In this document: positions 52,079 through 60,113 of the stretch, in pieces
Numbering within the stretch: position 1 is the stretch's first letter
Layout of the letters: every line of letters starts with the position of its first letter
NCBI GenBank assembly: GCA_963678255.2
Contig: CAXXTW010000002.1
Coordinates: 682,001-746,000 of the forward strand
Direction of reading: 5' to 3'
Origin: G963678255 sp963678255
Lineage (GTDB): Bacteria; Cloacimonadota; Cloacimonadia; Cloacimonadales; WRIO01
Length of the DNA stretch: 64,000 nucleotides
Translations under genes and position numbers: made by a program
Notes under the pieces: generated by a model
Database searches by the model: none
What the model was told of the DNA's origin: nothing
Seen by the model: only the letters and a program-made list of their open reading frames with translations

Positions 52079-53089
52079 TTATATCTTCTTTATCTTCAGA
52101 GATACACCTTCTCCACAATTCTGACATATCTTTATGGCTTTTCGATTAGTCAAAATTGTGTGCCTTACTTTCATAAAAGCATCATTTTCCCATAAATCCT
52201 GTAAATTATTGTTTTTTATGTTTCCTATCTTTATATCATTATCCTTGTCAAAACAACATATGGCTACTTCTCCATCCCAGTTTATAACTGGTTGTGTCCA
52301 CAATCTTCGACATTTATTCTTGATTCCATACTTCAATTCAAAATTTTCTCCTGAAATCCTGTATCGTCTGTACTTCGGATTCACTGGTAGAAAATTCTCA
52401 ATGTCTTCCTTTGAATATATCTGGGCTGTTTTCAATGAAAGAGTATCTACTCCTATTTCTTTGGAAAGTCTTTTTATCTCTTCTACTTCATGTTCATTAT
52501 GTTTCATCACAATAAATTGCCATATAATCCTTGGAAAATTTGTTTTTTGTCTTCTCTTTTCTGCTATTATTGACTTAACATGATTTATTACTGTTTTTAG
52601 ATTTCCATTGATTCGATACTTATTATAGGTTTCCTGAGTAGCTCCATCTAATGAAATTATTAATCTTTCTATACCCGATGTTACGATCTCCTTGGCTTCT
52701 GGTAATTGATTTGCATTTGTTGAAACAAGTAGCATCATCTTTTTTGATGAAGCATAACGACACATTTTGATAAAATCCTTATTTAAAAATGGTTCTCCTT
52801 GGTTCCACAATATTAACATAAATGCATATTCTGAAACTTCATCCACTAGCTTTTTAAACAAATCAAACTCCATAAAACCTTTGTTTCTATTTAAAGTGTC
52901 TGCTCCAGATGGACATAAAGGACATTTCAAGTTGCATACATTCGTCGGTTCTATCATTATTATTGGGGGTAAGCCCCAGACTATATTCTTCTTAAAAAAA
53001 CTGGCTAATATATAGGAAGAATAAATCTTTATCATATTTACTAATCTTCTGAAAGTAAGATATTTAACTATTATTCTATTATTTTCCAT
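52079..53089 (-). CDS. Radical SAM protein with SPASM domain
   Basis: 336 residues. Radical SAM motif NVCNLKCPLCPSG near residue 53, WNQGEPFLNKDF and ISLDGATQETYNKY. The C-terminal SPASM-type cysteines are in CRRLWTQPVINWDGEVAICCFD and CQNCGEG. Members modify peptides or small molecules, or mature enzymes; the substrate cannot be told, and no precursor peptide gene was seen next to it. GAGG precedes the ATG. It is transcribed ahead of lon. Confidence 0.88.
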   Translation of the reverse strand: MENNRIIVKYLTFRRLVNMIKIYSSYILASFFKKNIVWGLPPIIMIEPTNVCNLKCPLCPSGADTLNRNKGFMEFDLFKKLVDEVSEYAFMLILWNQGEPFLNKDFIKMCRYASSKKMMLLVSTNANQLPEAKEIVTSGIERLIISLDGATQETYNKYRINGNLKTVINHVKSIIAEKRRQKTNFPRIIWQFIVMKHNEHEVEEIKRLSKEIGVDTLSLKTAQIYSKEDIENFLPVNPKYRRYRISGENFELKYGIKNKCRRLWTQPVINWDGEVAICCFDKDNDIKIGNIKNNNLQDLWENDAFMKVRHTILTNRKAIKICQNCGEGVSLKIKKI

Positions 53090-53126
53090 TTACACCTCTA
53101 TGCCAAATTATCAAATTATGCAAACT

Positions 53127-53132
53127 TGTCAA
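53127..53132 (-). promoter_or_regulatory. -35-like TTGACA upstream of the SPASM gene
   Basis: On the minus strand TTGACA lies 43 bases before the ATG at 53089; GATAAT begins 15 bases after it and could be the -10 with a short spacer. Confidence 0.4.
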
Positions 53133-53579
53133 AGGTTATCAATTATAGATATACACTATAAAAATCCCTTTTCTTCATTTGTAAAGATAATGATAATTTA
53201 ATTTAAAAATTCTCACTTCAAAATTCTTTTTAAAAATATTGTATTATTTACTTATTCTCAACTGCTTCCCTATTGATAGCTTACTGCTTGCTTGGACATT
53301 ACCTATTTTTAGTTTATATTTGCAACTATTCTTTATTGTTTATAAAATAGTAAGTTAAATATGCTTATATACTATTAGTATGATAATACTTCTGCAAATA
53401 ATATCTATTCAATTATTTACATTATCTTATTAAAACTATCAACTAAATTTTCATGTAATATTTGGCATTTTAAATCTATAATTACTATAATTAAATTTCT
53501 TCCTTAAGATTATTTATTGAAAATTCTCCCTCATATTCGCCTTTTCTCACTTATTACTTAAAAACTTATACAATTATGC
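53133..53579. other. AT-rich divergent intergenic stretch
   Basis: About 450 bases between two divergent -35-like TTGACA elements. No gene was recognised. It contains a short inverted copy (53274-53296) of an element found at 5622-5644. Confidence 0.55.
53274..53296 (-). repeat. Dispersed intergenic element B (second copy at 5622-5644, + strand)
   Basis: On the minus strand it reads TCCAAGCAAGCAGTAAGC plus TATCA; the + strand copy reads TCCAAGGGAGCAGTAAGC plus AATCA. Three mismatches in 23 bases. Flanks do not align well. Confidence 0.35.
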
Positions 53580-53585
53580 TTGACA
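53580..53585 (+). promoter_or_regulatory. -35-like TTGACA upstream of the hexapeptide acyltransferase operon
   Basis: TTGACA lies 56 bases before the ATG at 53636. A TATAAA lies further on than the usual spacing (25 bases), so the -10 is uncertain. Confidence 0.35.
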
Positions 53586-53635
53586 ATTGGTTTTTATTTT
53601 TTTCTCTTGATATAAATGATATTTGGAGAAACAAA

Positions 53636-54400
53636 ATGAATCATATTATATCTGAAAAAGCTAAAATTGGTAAAAACGTTTCTATGGGTTATAACATTAT
53701 CGTTATGGATAACTCTGAAATTGGTGACGATTGCCAAATTGGTAACAATGTTATTATCCATCCTAATGTTATTATCGGATCTGCCTGTAGAATTGATGAT
53801 AATACCATTATCGGTAAAAAACCTATGTTTTCTCCAAGAAGCATTTTTAAAGCTCAACATGAATGGCAACCTACAATTATCGGTAATGAATGCCTAATCG
53901 GTGCTAATGTTATTATCTATATCCAATGCTCCATCGGTAATCATAACCTTATTGCTGATTTAGCTTCTATACGCGAAAACGTTAAAATTGGCGATTATAA
54001 CATCATTGGAAGAGGTGCGTCCATTGAAAATTTCTGTTCTTTAGGTAATAAAAATAAAATTGAAACCAATGTCTATATCACCGCTTATTCCACTATTGAA
54101 GATTATTGCTTTGTGGCACCTTGTGTCGCTACAAGTAATGATAACTATGCTGGAAGAGATAAAGAACGGTATAATCATTTTAAAGGAGTAACTTTGAAAA
54201 AAGGAGCTCGTATCGGTGTTGCTACTACGATTCTTCCAGGAAAAGTTATTCACGAAGATGCTTTAGTCGCTGCTGCTTCTGTTGTTACAAAAGATATCCC
54301 CTCAAAAGAAATTTGGGCTGGGAATCCTTCAAAATTCTTTAGAGTTGTTCCTGATGCTCAATTACTTGAAAACAATATTGATAAAAATGAGGGAAAATAA
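53636..54400 (+). CDS. Left-handed beta-helix (hexapeptide) acyltransferase
   Basis: 254 residues, nearly all hexapeptide repeats ([IV]-G-x4), for example SEIGDDCQIGNNVIIHPNVIIG and ENVKIGDYNIIGRGASIENF, followed by the C-terminal VAAASVVTKDIPSKEIWAGNPSKFFR, as in sugar O- or N-acetyltransferases of the WbbJ/LpxA superfamily. It probably acetylates a sugar nucleotide or glycan of the envelope. The ATG at 53636 follows TTTGGAG; upstream extension of the frame lacks the fold. The stop overlaps the start of the Dpm1-like gene by one base. Confidence 0.88.
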   Translation: MNHIISEKAKIGKNVSMGYNIIVMDNSEIGDDCQIGNNVIIHPNVIIGSACRIDDNTIIGKKPMFSPRSIFKAQHEWQPTIIGNECLIGANVIIYIQCSIGNHNLIADLASIRENVKIGDYNIIGRGASIENFCSLGNKNKIETNVYITAYSTIEDYCFVAPCVATSNDNYAGRDKERYNHFKGVTLKKGARIGVATTILPGKVIHEDALVAAASVVTKDIPSKEIWAGNPSKFFRVVPDAQLLENNIDKNEGK

Positions 54401-55113
54401 TGAGCTGGTTAGTAATTATTCCTACTTATAATGAAATTGATAACATTGAATTAATGATAAATTCCGTGTTAACACAAAATCCTGATTTGCATATTCTCAT
54501 TGTTGATGATAATTCTCCTGATGGTACTGGTAAAATAGTCGAAAATTTAAAAAAATCAAATAACCATATTCATCTTCTTGAAAGAGCTGGAAAGCTTGGT
54601 TTGGGAACTGCTTATGTTGAAGGTTTTAAATATGCTCTAAAAAAAGATTATGAAGGTATCATCCAGATGGATGCTGACTTTTCACATGATCCTGAATTTA
54701 TCAAAGTCATGCTCAAAAACATTGATCGTTACGACATGATCATTGGCTCTCGGTATATTTCTGGGATTAATGTTGTCAATTGGCCTCTTTCTCGCTTAAT
54801 TCTCTCGTATTTAGCTGCGCAATATGTTAAGATAATCACTGGTATGCCTATAAAAGATCCTACTGGTGGATTTAAATGTATCAAAAGAAAAGTATTAGAA
54901 AATATTAATTTAGAGACTATTCTCGCTGATGGCTACTCTTTCCAAATTGAGATTAATTACCGTGCATGGCTACATAATTTTCGCATTAAAGAACTTTCTA
55001 TTATTTTTACTGACAGACGAAGTGGACATTCTAAAATGTCTAGAAAAATTATTTATGAAGCTATTTATATGGTTTGGTTACTTAAGGTTAGACATTTACT
55101 CGGAAAACTATGA
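54400..55113 (+). CDS. Dpm1-like polyprenol-phosphate glycosyltransferase (GT2)
   Basis: 237 residues. GT2 motifs VIIPTYNEIDNIELMI, IVDDNSPDGTGKIV, GLGTAYVEGFKYAL, MDADFSHDPEFI (the metal-binding DxD) and DPTGGFKCIKR. The match is to polyprenol monophosphomannose synthase, which charges a lipid carrier with mannose for transfer outside the membrane. There is no transmembrane domain, as in the shorter type. GAGGG serves as RBS inside the preceding gene; the end overlaps rlmD by four bases. Confidence 0.9.
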   Translation: MSWLVIIPTYNEIDNIELMINSVLTQNPDLHILIVDDNSPDGTGKIVENLKKSNNHIHLLERAGKLGLGTAYVEGFKYALKKDYEGIIQMDADFSHDPEFIKVMLKNIDRYDMIIGSRYISGINVVNWPLSRLILSYLAAQYVKIITGMPIKDPTGGFKCIKRKVLENINLETILADGYSFQIEINYRAWLHNFRIKELSIIFTDRRSGHSKMSRKIIYEAIYMVWLLKVRHLLGKL

Positions 55114-56453
55114 CCCTTCCATTTAAAAAAATAAAATCTCTTTCTATAGAAAAAATTGTTTTTAAAGGTTTTGGTATTGCTTATTTTGAAAACTATACCA
55201 TTATGATTGAGCATACAGTTCCAGGAGATTTGGTTGATGTCGAAATTCTTTATTCTAAAAAAACTACTCTTTTTGCTAAAGTCATTAAATATCTCAAACG
55301 ATCTCCTTTAATCAAACTTAACCGTTGCCCTGTGAGTGGTATCTGCGGAGGCTGTAATTGGGTAAATATCCGGTACGAAGAACAATTGGCTATTAAAAAC
55401 CTCATTCTTCAAGATATCTATAAACCTATTATCGATAAAATTCCTCCCCTAAATATCTCTCCCTCTCCTAAAATTGATCACTATAGAAATAAAACTTTTC
55501 AACCTGTTCAACTTATTAACAAAGCGATACAAAGCGGAATTTACGCAAAAAACTCTCATGAAGTTATCCCTCATCAACATTGCTATATTCATCCACCAAT
55601 TTTTGATGAAATCATTGCGGAAGTAATTGAATATGCAAAAAAAGCGAATGTTAACATTTATAATGAGGATGATCATAGCGGATGTCTAAAGCATATAGGG
55701 ATTCGTCAATCTTCTCTTAATGGAAATATTATTGTAATTCTTGTTACAAAAAACAAAAAACTCCCTTTTACGAAAACTCTAGTACATATGTTAACTAATA
55801 AATTCTCAAACATTACCGGAATTATTCAAAATACTCAATCAGAATTTACAAATGTAATTCTTGGTAATGAAGATAAAATCCTTTTTGGAAATCCTATTTT
55901 ATTAGACAATTTAGGGAAAGTTACATTCGAAATTCATTATCAGGCTTTCTTTCAGGTAAATAAAAGTCAAACTGAAAAAATATACTCCTACATTAAAAGT
56001 CAAATTGGTCATTCCAAATACATTATCGATGCCTATAGTGGAATTGGTAGTATTGGATTATTTTTATCTGATGAGAATAATCATGTTTCTTTTATTGAAG
56101 AAAACCCTTATGCTCATTTAAACGCTCAAAAAAATGCTCAGATGAACCAAATTAAAAACACTTCTTTTTACTGTGGTAAAACTGAAGATATTCTGCCTAA
56201 GCTCACGCAGTCAAATCAATTTGATTCAATTGTTTTTGATCCACCTCGAAAAGGATTGGACAGCTCGATAATTTTCTTACTGGAAAAACTTTCTATTCCT
56301 CAAATTATATACATGAGTTGTAACCCTTCTACTCAGTTGAGAGATTTGATTTTATTCGAAAAAAATGGTTATAAAATCCAAAATATTCAGCCTTTTGATA
56401 TGTTTCCTCATACTTGGCATATTGAAACCGTTGCAGTTTTAAAAAAACATTGA
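55110..56453 (+). CDS. rlmD: 23S rRNA (uracil-C5)-methyltransferase of the RlmD/TrmA family
   Basis: 447 residues. N-terminal TRAM-like region (IEKIVFKGFGIAYFE), Fe-S cysteines in CPVSGICGGCNW and probably PHQHCYIHP, SAM motif DAYSGIGSIGLFLS, DPPRKGL and the catalytic cysteine in YMSCNPSTQLRDL. It methylates uracil in rRNA; RlmD (U1939) is the most likely, though RlmCD-type proteins look similar. The ATG overlaps the Dpm1-like stop (ATGA). Confidence 0.88.
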   Translation: MTLPFKKIKSLSIEKIVFKGFGIAYFENYTIMIEHTVPGDLVDVEILYSKKTTLFAKVIKYLKRSPLIKLNRCPVSGICGGCNWVNIRYEEQLAIKNLILQDIYKPIIDKIPPLNISPSPKIDHYRNKTFQPVQLINKAIQSGIYAKNSHEVIPHQHCYIHPPIFDEIIAEVIEYAKKANVNIYNEDDHSGCLKHIGIRQSSLNGNIIVILVTKNKKLPFTKTLVHMLTNKFSNITGIIQNTQSEFTNVILGNEDKILFGNPILLDNLGKVTFEIHYQAFFQVNKSQTEKIYSYIKSQIGHSKYIIDAYSGIGSIGLFLSDENNHVSFIEENPYAHLNAQKNAQMNQIKNTSFYCGKTEDILPKLTQSNQFDSIVFDPPRKGLDSSIIFLLEKLSIPQIIYMSCNPSTQLRDLILFEKNGYKIQNIQPFDMFPHTWHIETVAVLKKH

Positions 56454-56505
56454 CGAAATTAAGTTTTTTTCATTTTTAGATTAAAAATGATCTATTGGAG
56501 GAATT

Positions 56506-56832
56506 ATGTTTCAAGGTGGAAATAAAGGGATGCAAGACTTGATGAAACAAGCTCAAAAAATGCAACAAGAAATGACAAAAGCTCAAGCTGAATTAGAAAA
56601 AACTGAGATTGAAGTTAGTTCTGGTGGCGGTATGGTTAAAGTTATTATGGATGGGAAATATAATATTAAATCTTTAAAAATTGAAAAAGATGCTGTGGAT
56701 CCTGATGATGTTGAAATGCTGGAAGATCTGATTCAAGCAGCGATCTCTGAAGCTCATACTAAGATTGCTAAAATGTCTGATGATAGTATGTCTAAATTGA
56801 CTGGTGGAATGAAAATACCTGGACTTTTCTAA
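56506..56832 (+). CDS. ybaB: YbaB/EbfC nucleoid-associated protein
   Basis: 108 residues. N-terminal helix DLMKQAQKMQQEMTKAQAELEKTEIEVSSGGG and the VKVIMDGKYNIKSLKI strands are as in the family. It binds DNA as a dimer. GGAGG lies before the ATG. It overlaps recR by one base (TAATG), the widespread ybaB-recR pairing. Confidence 0.95.
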   Translation: MFQGGNKGMQDLMKQAQKMQQEMTKAQAELEKTEIEVSSGGGMVKVIMDGKYNIKSLKIEKDAVDPDDVEMLEDLIQAAISEAHTKIAKMSDDSMSKLTGGMKIPGLF

Positions 56833-57428
56833 TGCTACTTAGCGGTAAATTACTTCAACTACAACAAAATTTAAAAACTTTACCAGGGATTGGAGAAAAA
56901 ACTGCTCTCAGGCTAGCTATGTATCTTGTCTCTCAAGATAAACATAAAAGTATAAATCTGGCTAATTCTATTAATGAAGCTGTTTCTGCTTATACTTTTT
57001 GTAAAAAATGTAATATGCTTTCTGAAACAGAAATCTGCTCTATTTGTAAGGATTCTCAAAGAGATTATAAAAAACTCTGTCTTGTTGAAAACACCAGAGA
57101 TGTTTATTCCATAGAAAATACTAAAGAATTCAATGGGTTCTATTTCGTTTTAGGAAGACTTCTCTCCCCTATTGAAGGGATCGGACCCAATGAAATCAAC
57201 CTCTACAAACTCATTGACTTAATTAAAAATGAACACTTTGATGAAATTATCTTTGCTCTGAGCCCTTCTACTGAAGGAGAAACTACTATTCATTTTATTG
57301 CTGAACACCTTAAAAACCTTTCTATAAACCTAACTAGATTATCTACAGGAATACCTTATGGTGGGGATATGGAATTTACTGGAACGATTACCTTACTTAA
57401 TGCTTTCAGAAGAAGATTTCCCGTTTAA
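56832..57428 (+). CDS. recR: Recombination mediator RecR
   Basis: 198 residues. Helix-hairpin-helix LPGIGEKTALRLAMYL (17-32), zinc cysteines Cys57, Cys60, Cys69, Cys72, and a Toprim domain (LCLVENTRDVYSIENT, ALSPSTEGETTIHFI). It acts with RecO in loading RecA. Its ATG overlaps the ybaB stop. Confidence 0.97.
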   Translation: MLLSGKLLQLQQNLKTLPGIGEKTALRLAMYLVSQDKHKSINLANSINEAVSAYTFCKKCNMLSETEICSICKDSQRDYKKLCLVENTRDVYSIENTKEFNGFYFVLGRLLSPIEGIGPNEINLYKLIDLIKNEHFDEIIFALSPSTEGETTIHFIAEHLKNLSINLTRLSTGIPYGGDMEFTGTITLLNAFRRRFPV

Positions 57429-57430
57429 TC

Positions 57431-58060
57431 ATGTTTACTGGTATTATTCAAGAACAAGGTATTATTCATAACATTTCCGGTCATTCTGGAAAAAAAATCT
57501 TTCTGATTACCTGCCATAAAATGCAGGATCAGTTAAAAATTGGTGATAGTATTTGTACTAATGGGATTTGCCTTTCTGTCTCAGATTTTTCCAAAAACTC
57601 CATCTCTCTTGAAGCTATGAATGAAACTTTAAATAAAACAACTGCTGGTTTTTGGAAATATAATCAATCTCTTCATTTAGAAAGAGCAATGAAACTTTCA
57701 GACAGACTTGATGGGCATATTGTTCAAGGACATGTGGATACTATTAGTCCTTTAATAAAAAAAAATAAAATCAAGGATACTATTTACCTCGAATTTTCCC
57801 TTGATCAAAACCTCAAACAATTTATCGTTCAACAGGGTTCTATCTCTATCGACGGCGTTAGCTTAACTATTTCAAAAATTATTGATCATTCTTTTCAAGT
57901 TTCTATTATTAGTCTGACTGAAAATAGTACGCATTTAACAAAACTCAAACTAGGAGATTATGTTAATCTTGAATTTGATATTCTGGGTAAATATGTTCTG
58001 AATAAAATCTCAAAAAAAAATACATTATCTGAATCTTTTCTTATTGAAAATGGCTTTTAA
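57431..58060 (+). CDS. ribE: Riboflavin synthase, alpha subunit
   Basis: 209 residues. Two lumazine-binding repeats: MFTGIIQEQGIIHNI with SICTNGICLSV, and GHIVQGHVDTIS with GSISIDGVSLTIS. It dismutates two dimethylribityllumazine molecules to riboflavin. Two bases follow the recR stop, and there is no separate RBS. Other riboflavin genes and an FMN riboswitch are not in the window. Confidence 0.95.
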   Translation: MFTGIIQEQGIIHNISGHSGKKIFLITCHKMQDQLKIGDSICTNGICLSVSDFSKNSISLEAMNETLNKTTAGFWKYNQSLHLERAMKLSDRLDGHIVQGHVDTISPLIKKNKIKDTIYLEFSLDQNLKQFIVQQGSISIDGVSLTISKIIDHSFQVSIISLTENSTHLTKLKLGDYVNLEFDILGKYVLNKISKKNTLSESFLIENGF

Positions 58061-58070
58061 AGGATGAATT

Positions 58071-59357
58071 ATGAAATTTAAAATGTCTTTATTATTCTTT
58101 TTATGTCTCTTAATTTTGACAGCTTGTGGGAACAGAAAATCTCCTACTGGTGGACCTGTGGATAACGATAAACCTACTATTCTTAATGTTACTCCTAATA
58201 ATTACGAAGAAATTGAAAACAATCAAATCTCCATCACTTTCTCTAAACCTATTGATCAGACTTCAATCCTTTCAGGTATTTATTTCTACCCTCCTATTTT
58301 AAACAAAACTTATAAATGGAACAACAATACGGTAACTATTAAAATCAACGAGAAACTCAATAAAGATACAAATTACTATATGACACTTCTGAACACAATA
58401 AAATGCTATCATGGCAATAATTTTGAAGCCCCAACTACCTTTATCTTTAAGAATGGTTCTCTCAATAATTATAAATTATCCGGCCTTATTCAATATGAAA
58501 ATATTGCTGATGTCAATGAAACAAAAAAAATATTAGTTTTAGATAATGATTCTCTTCTTGTCTTAGAAAAATCTATTACTGATTCTAACTGGATTATTGA
58601 AAATATGAATAATCAAAATTATATCATTCGTTCTTATATTGATAAAAATAAAAATAATCGATACGATTTTGGTATTGAACCTTTTTCTGAATTTGTTACC
58701 AAAAATAATACTATTTTCCCCTTACAAATGAAATTAACATATGCTGATACAACAAAACCAGTAATTAAAACTATTAATGCAATCTCTAAAAATGAAATTC
58801 TTTTAACATTCTCAAAAAATCTGATTACAAAACCTTATGTCTTATTAATTAATGAAAAAGAAAAAAAAATGTTACAAATTAATCATTCTGAGTTAAACGA
58901 TAATCTGTTTTACCTTATCACTGATGTACAAGATACGACTAAATATGCTGTAAAAATTAGGAATATGATTGATAATAAAAATAATTTTTCAGAAGAAATT
59001 AATACTTATATGATGGGAACTGATAAAGAAGATACAATCATCCCAAAAATTATCAATTGCTCAGTTAGAAATGGCGCGACCATTAGTGAGTCTATACCTG
59101 AAATTGAAATTCTTTTTTCTGAAATTATGCTTAAAGATCAGGTTTCTTTTAATCTTTATGAAAATGAAACTCACAATCAAATTCCTATGAAAGCTATCAA
59201 TTTTAATTCTAGTAAATGGAAATTCAAACCTGAAATTGAATTAAAACCCTTTAATTCATACACTTTCACTATCTCAAAAAACAGTACTGATCACAATAAA
59301 AACAAATTAGAGAATGATTTCATTATTCAATTTTTAATAAAAGATAAGAAAAAATAA
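58071..59357 (+). CDS. Lipoprotein with Ig-like (Big_5) domains
   Basis: 428 residues. Lipoprotein signal with lipobox LTAC at ~17-20, then NRKSPTGGPVDNDKPTILNVTPNNYEEIE, the usual opening of a Big_5/SbsA Ig-like domain in FCB lipoproteins. A second such domain lies near the C-terminus (PKIINCSVRNGATISESIPEIEILFSE). The middle resembles a carboxypeptidase-regulatory-like or beta-sandwich region (RSYIDKNKNNRYDFGIEPFSE). Probably anchored in the outer membrane. RBS AAAGGA. Confidence 0.82.
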   Translation: MKFKMSLLFFLCLLILTACGNRKSPTGGPVDNDKPTILNVTPNNYEEIENNQISITFSKPIDQTSILSGIYFYPPILNKTYKWNNNTVTIKINEKLNKDTNYYMTLLNTIKCYHGNNFEAPTTFIFKNGSLNNYKLSGLIQYENIADVNETKKILVLDNDSLLVLEKSITDSNWIIENMNNQNYIIRSYIDKNKNNRYDFGIEPFSEFVTKNNTIFPLQMKLTYADTTKPVIKTINAISKNEILLTFSKNLITKPYVLLINEKEKKMLQINHSELNDNLFYLITDVQDTTKYAVKIRNMIDNKNNFSEEINTYMMGTDKEDTIIPKIINCSVRNGATISESIPEIEILFSEIMLKDQVSFNLYENETHNQIPMKAINFNSSKWKFKPEIELKPFNSYTFTISKNSTDHNKNKLENDFIIQFLIKDKKK

Positions 59358-59387
59358 TCATTCTTTAAATACTCCAAGGGAGGATTC

Positions 59388-60095
59388 ATGTCTCAACAAT
59401 ATTATGAAGAATATTGGGATAAAAATAAAATTGGCTTGGGTTCTCATCTTATCTGGAAAAAAAATCTACTATCAAAACTGAAACTCAAGGGTAAAAACTA
59501 TCTGGATATCGGTTGTGGAAACGGTTTTATGGCTTCTCAATTTGTTAATAAATTCGATGTGTATGGGATTGATATTTCATCTCATGCCCTAATTGAAGCT
59601 AATAAATTAGGTATTATTACTAATCAAATTGATGCTAATTCTGAAACTCTCCCTTTTGAAGATAAATACTTTGATAATATCGCCTGCCTAGATGTGTTAG
59701 AACATATTATGGATCCGCTTAACTATTGTAACGAAATCAATCGTGTTATTGAAGATAAAGGAAAATTTATCGTTTGTGTACCAAATGCTTTGAATATTTT
59801 TAACAGAATTTACTTTTTATTAGGAAATTTTACTGATATTATGGATGTGGCTCATAAGAATAATGAATTATTCTCTGAACATATTCGCTTATTCTCAAAA
59901 AATAATTTTGAAAAATTAATTCACTTATCTGGGTTTAGTATTAAAGAAAAACACTTTTATTTCCCTCAAAATTTTACTGAAGATAAATGGAAAAAATACC
60001 AATGGATTGGAAATTTAATCAATAAATGCAAGATTCCACAACTATTCCCTTCTCTTTTTGCCTTTGGTTTTTTGTATGTCTGTAAAAAAAAATAA
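59388..60095 (+). CDS. SAM-dependent methyltransferase (Methyltransf_11 type)
   Basis: 235 residues. Motif I YLDIGCGNGFMASQF (~37-51), then VYGIDISSHALIEANKLG, LPFEDKYFDNIACLDVLEHI and the C-terminal FSKNNFEKLIHLSGFSIKE. It acts on a small molecule, perhaps a glycan or quinone precursor; not determinable. GGGAGG precedes the ATG. Nineteen bases separate it from the MutL-family gene. Confidence 0.88.
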   Translation: MSQQYYEEYWDKNKIGLGSHLIWKKNLLSKLKLKGKNYLDIGCGNGFMASQFVNKFDVYGIDISSHALIEANKLGIITNQIDANSETLPFEDKYFDNIACLDVLEHIMDPLNYCNEINRVIEDKGKFIVCVPNALNIFNRIYFLLGNFTDIMDVAHKNNELFSEHIRLFSKNNFEKLIHLSGFSIKEKHFYFPQNFTEDKWKKYQWIGNLINKCKIPQLFPSLFAFGFLYVCKKK

Positions 60096-60113
60096 ACCTA
60101 TCTTGAGAGTACT

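Noticed and set aside
53594..53897. Frames on both strands overlapping the hexapeptide acyltransferase gene
   Set aside because: Shadows produced by the repetitive ATT/GGT codons of the hexapeptide repeats.
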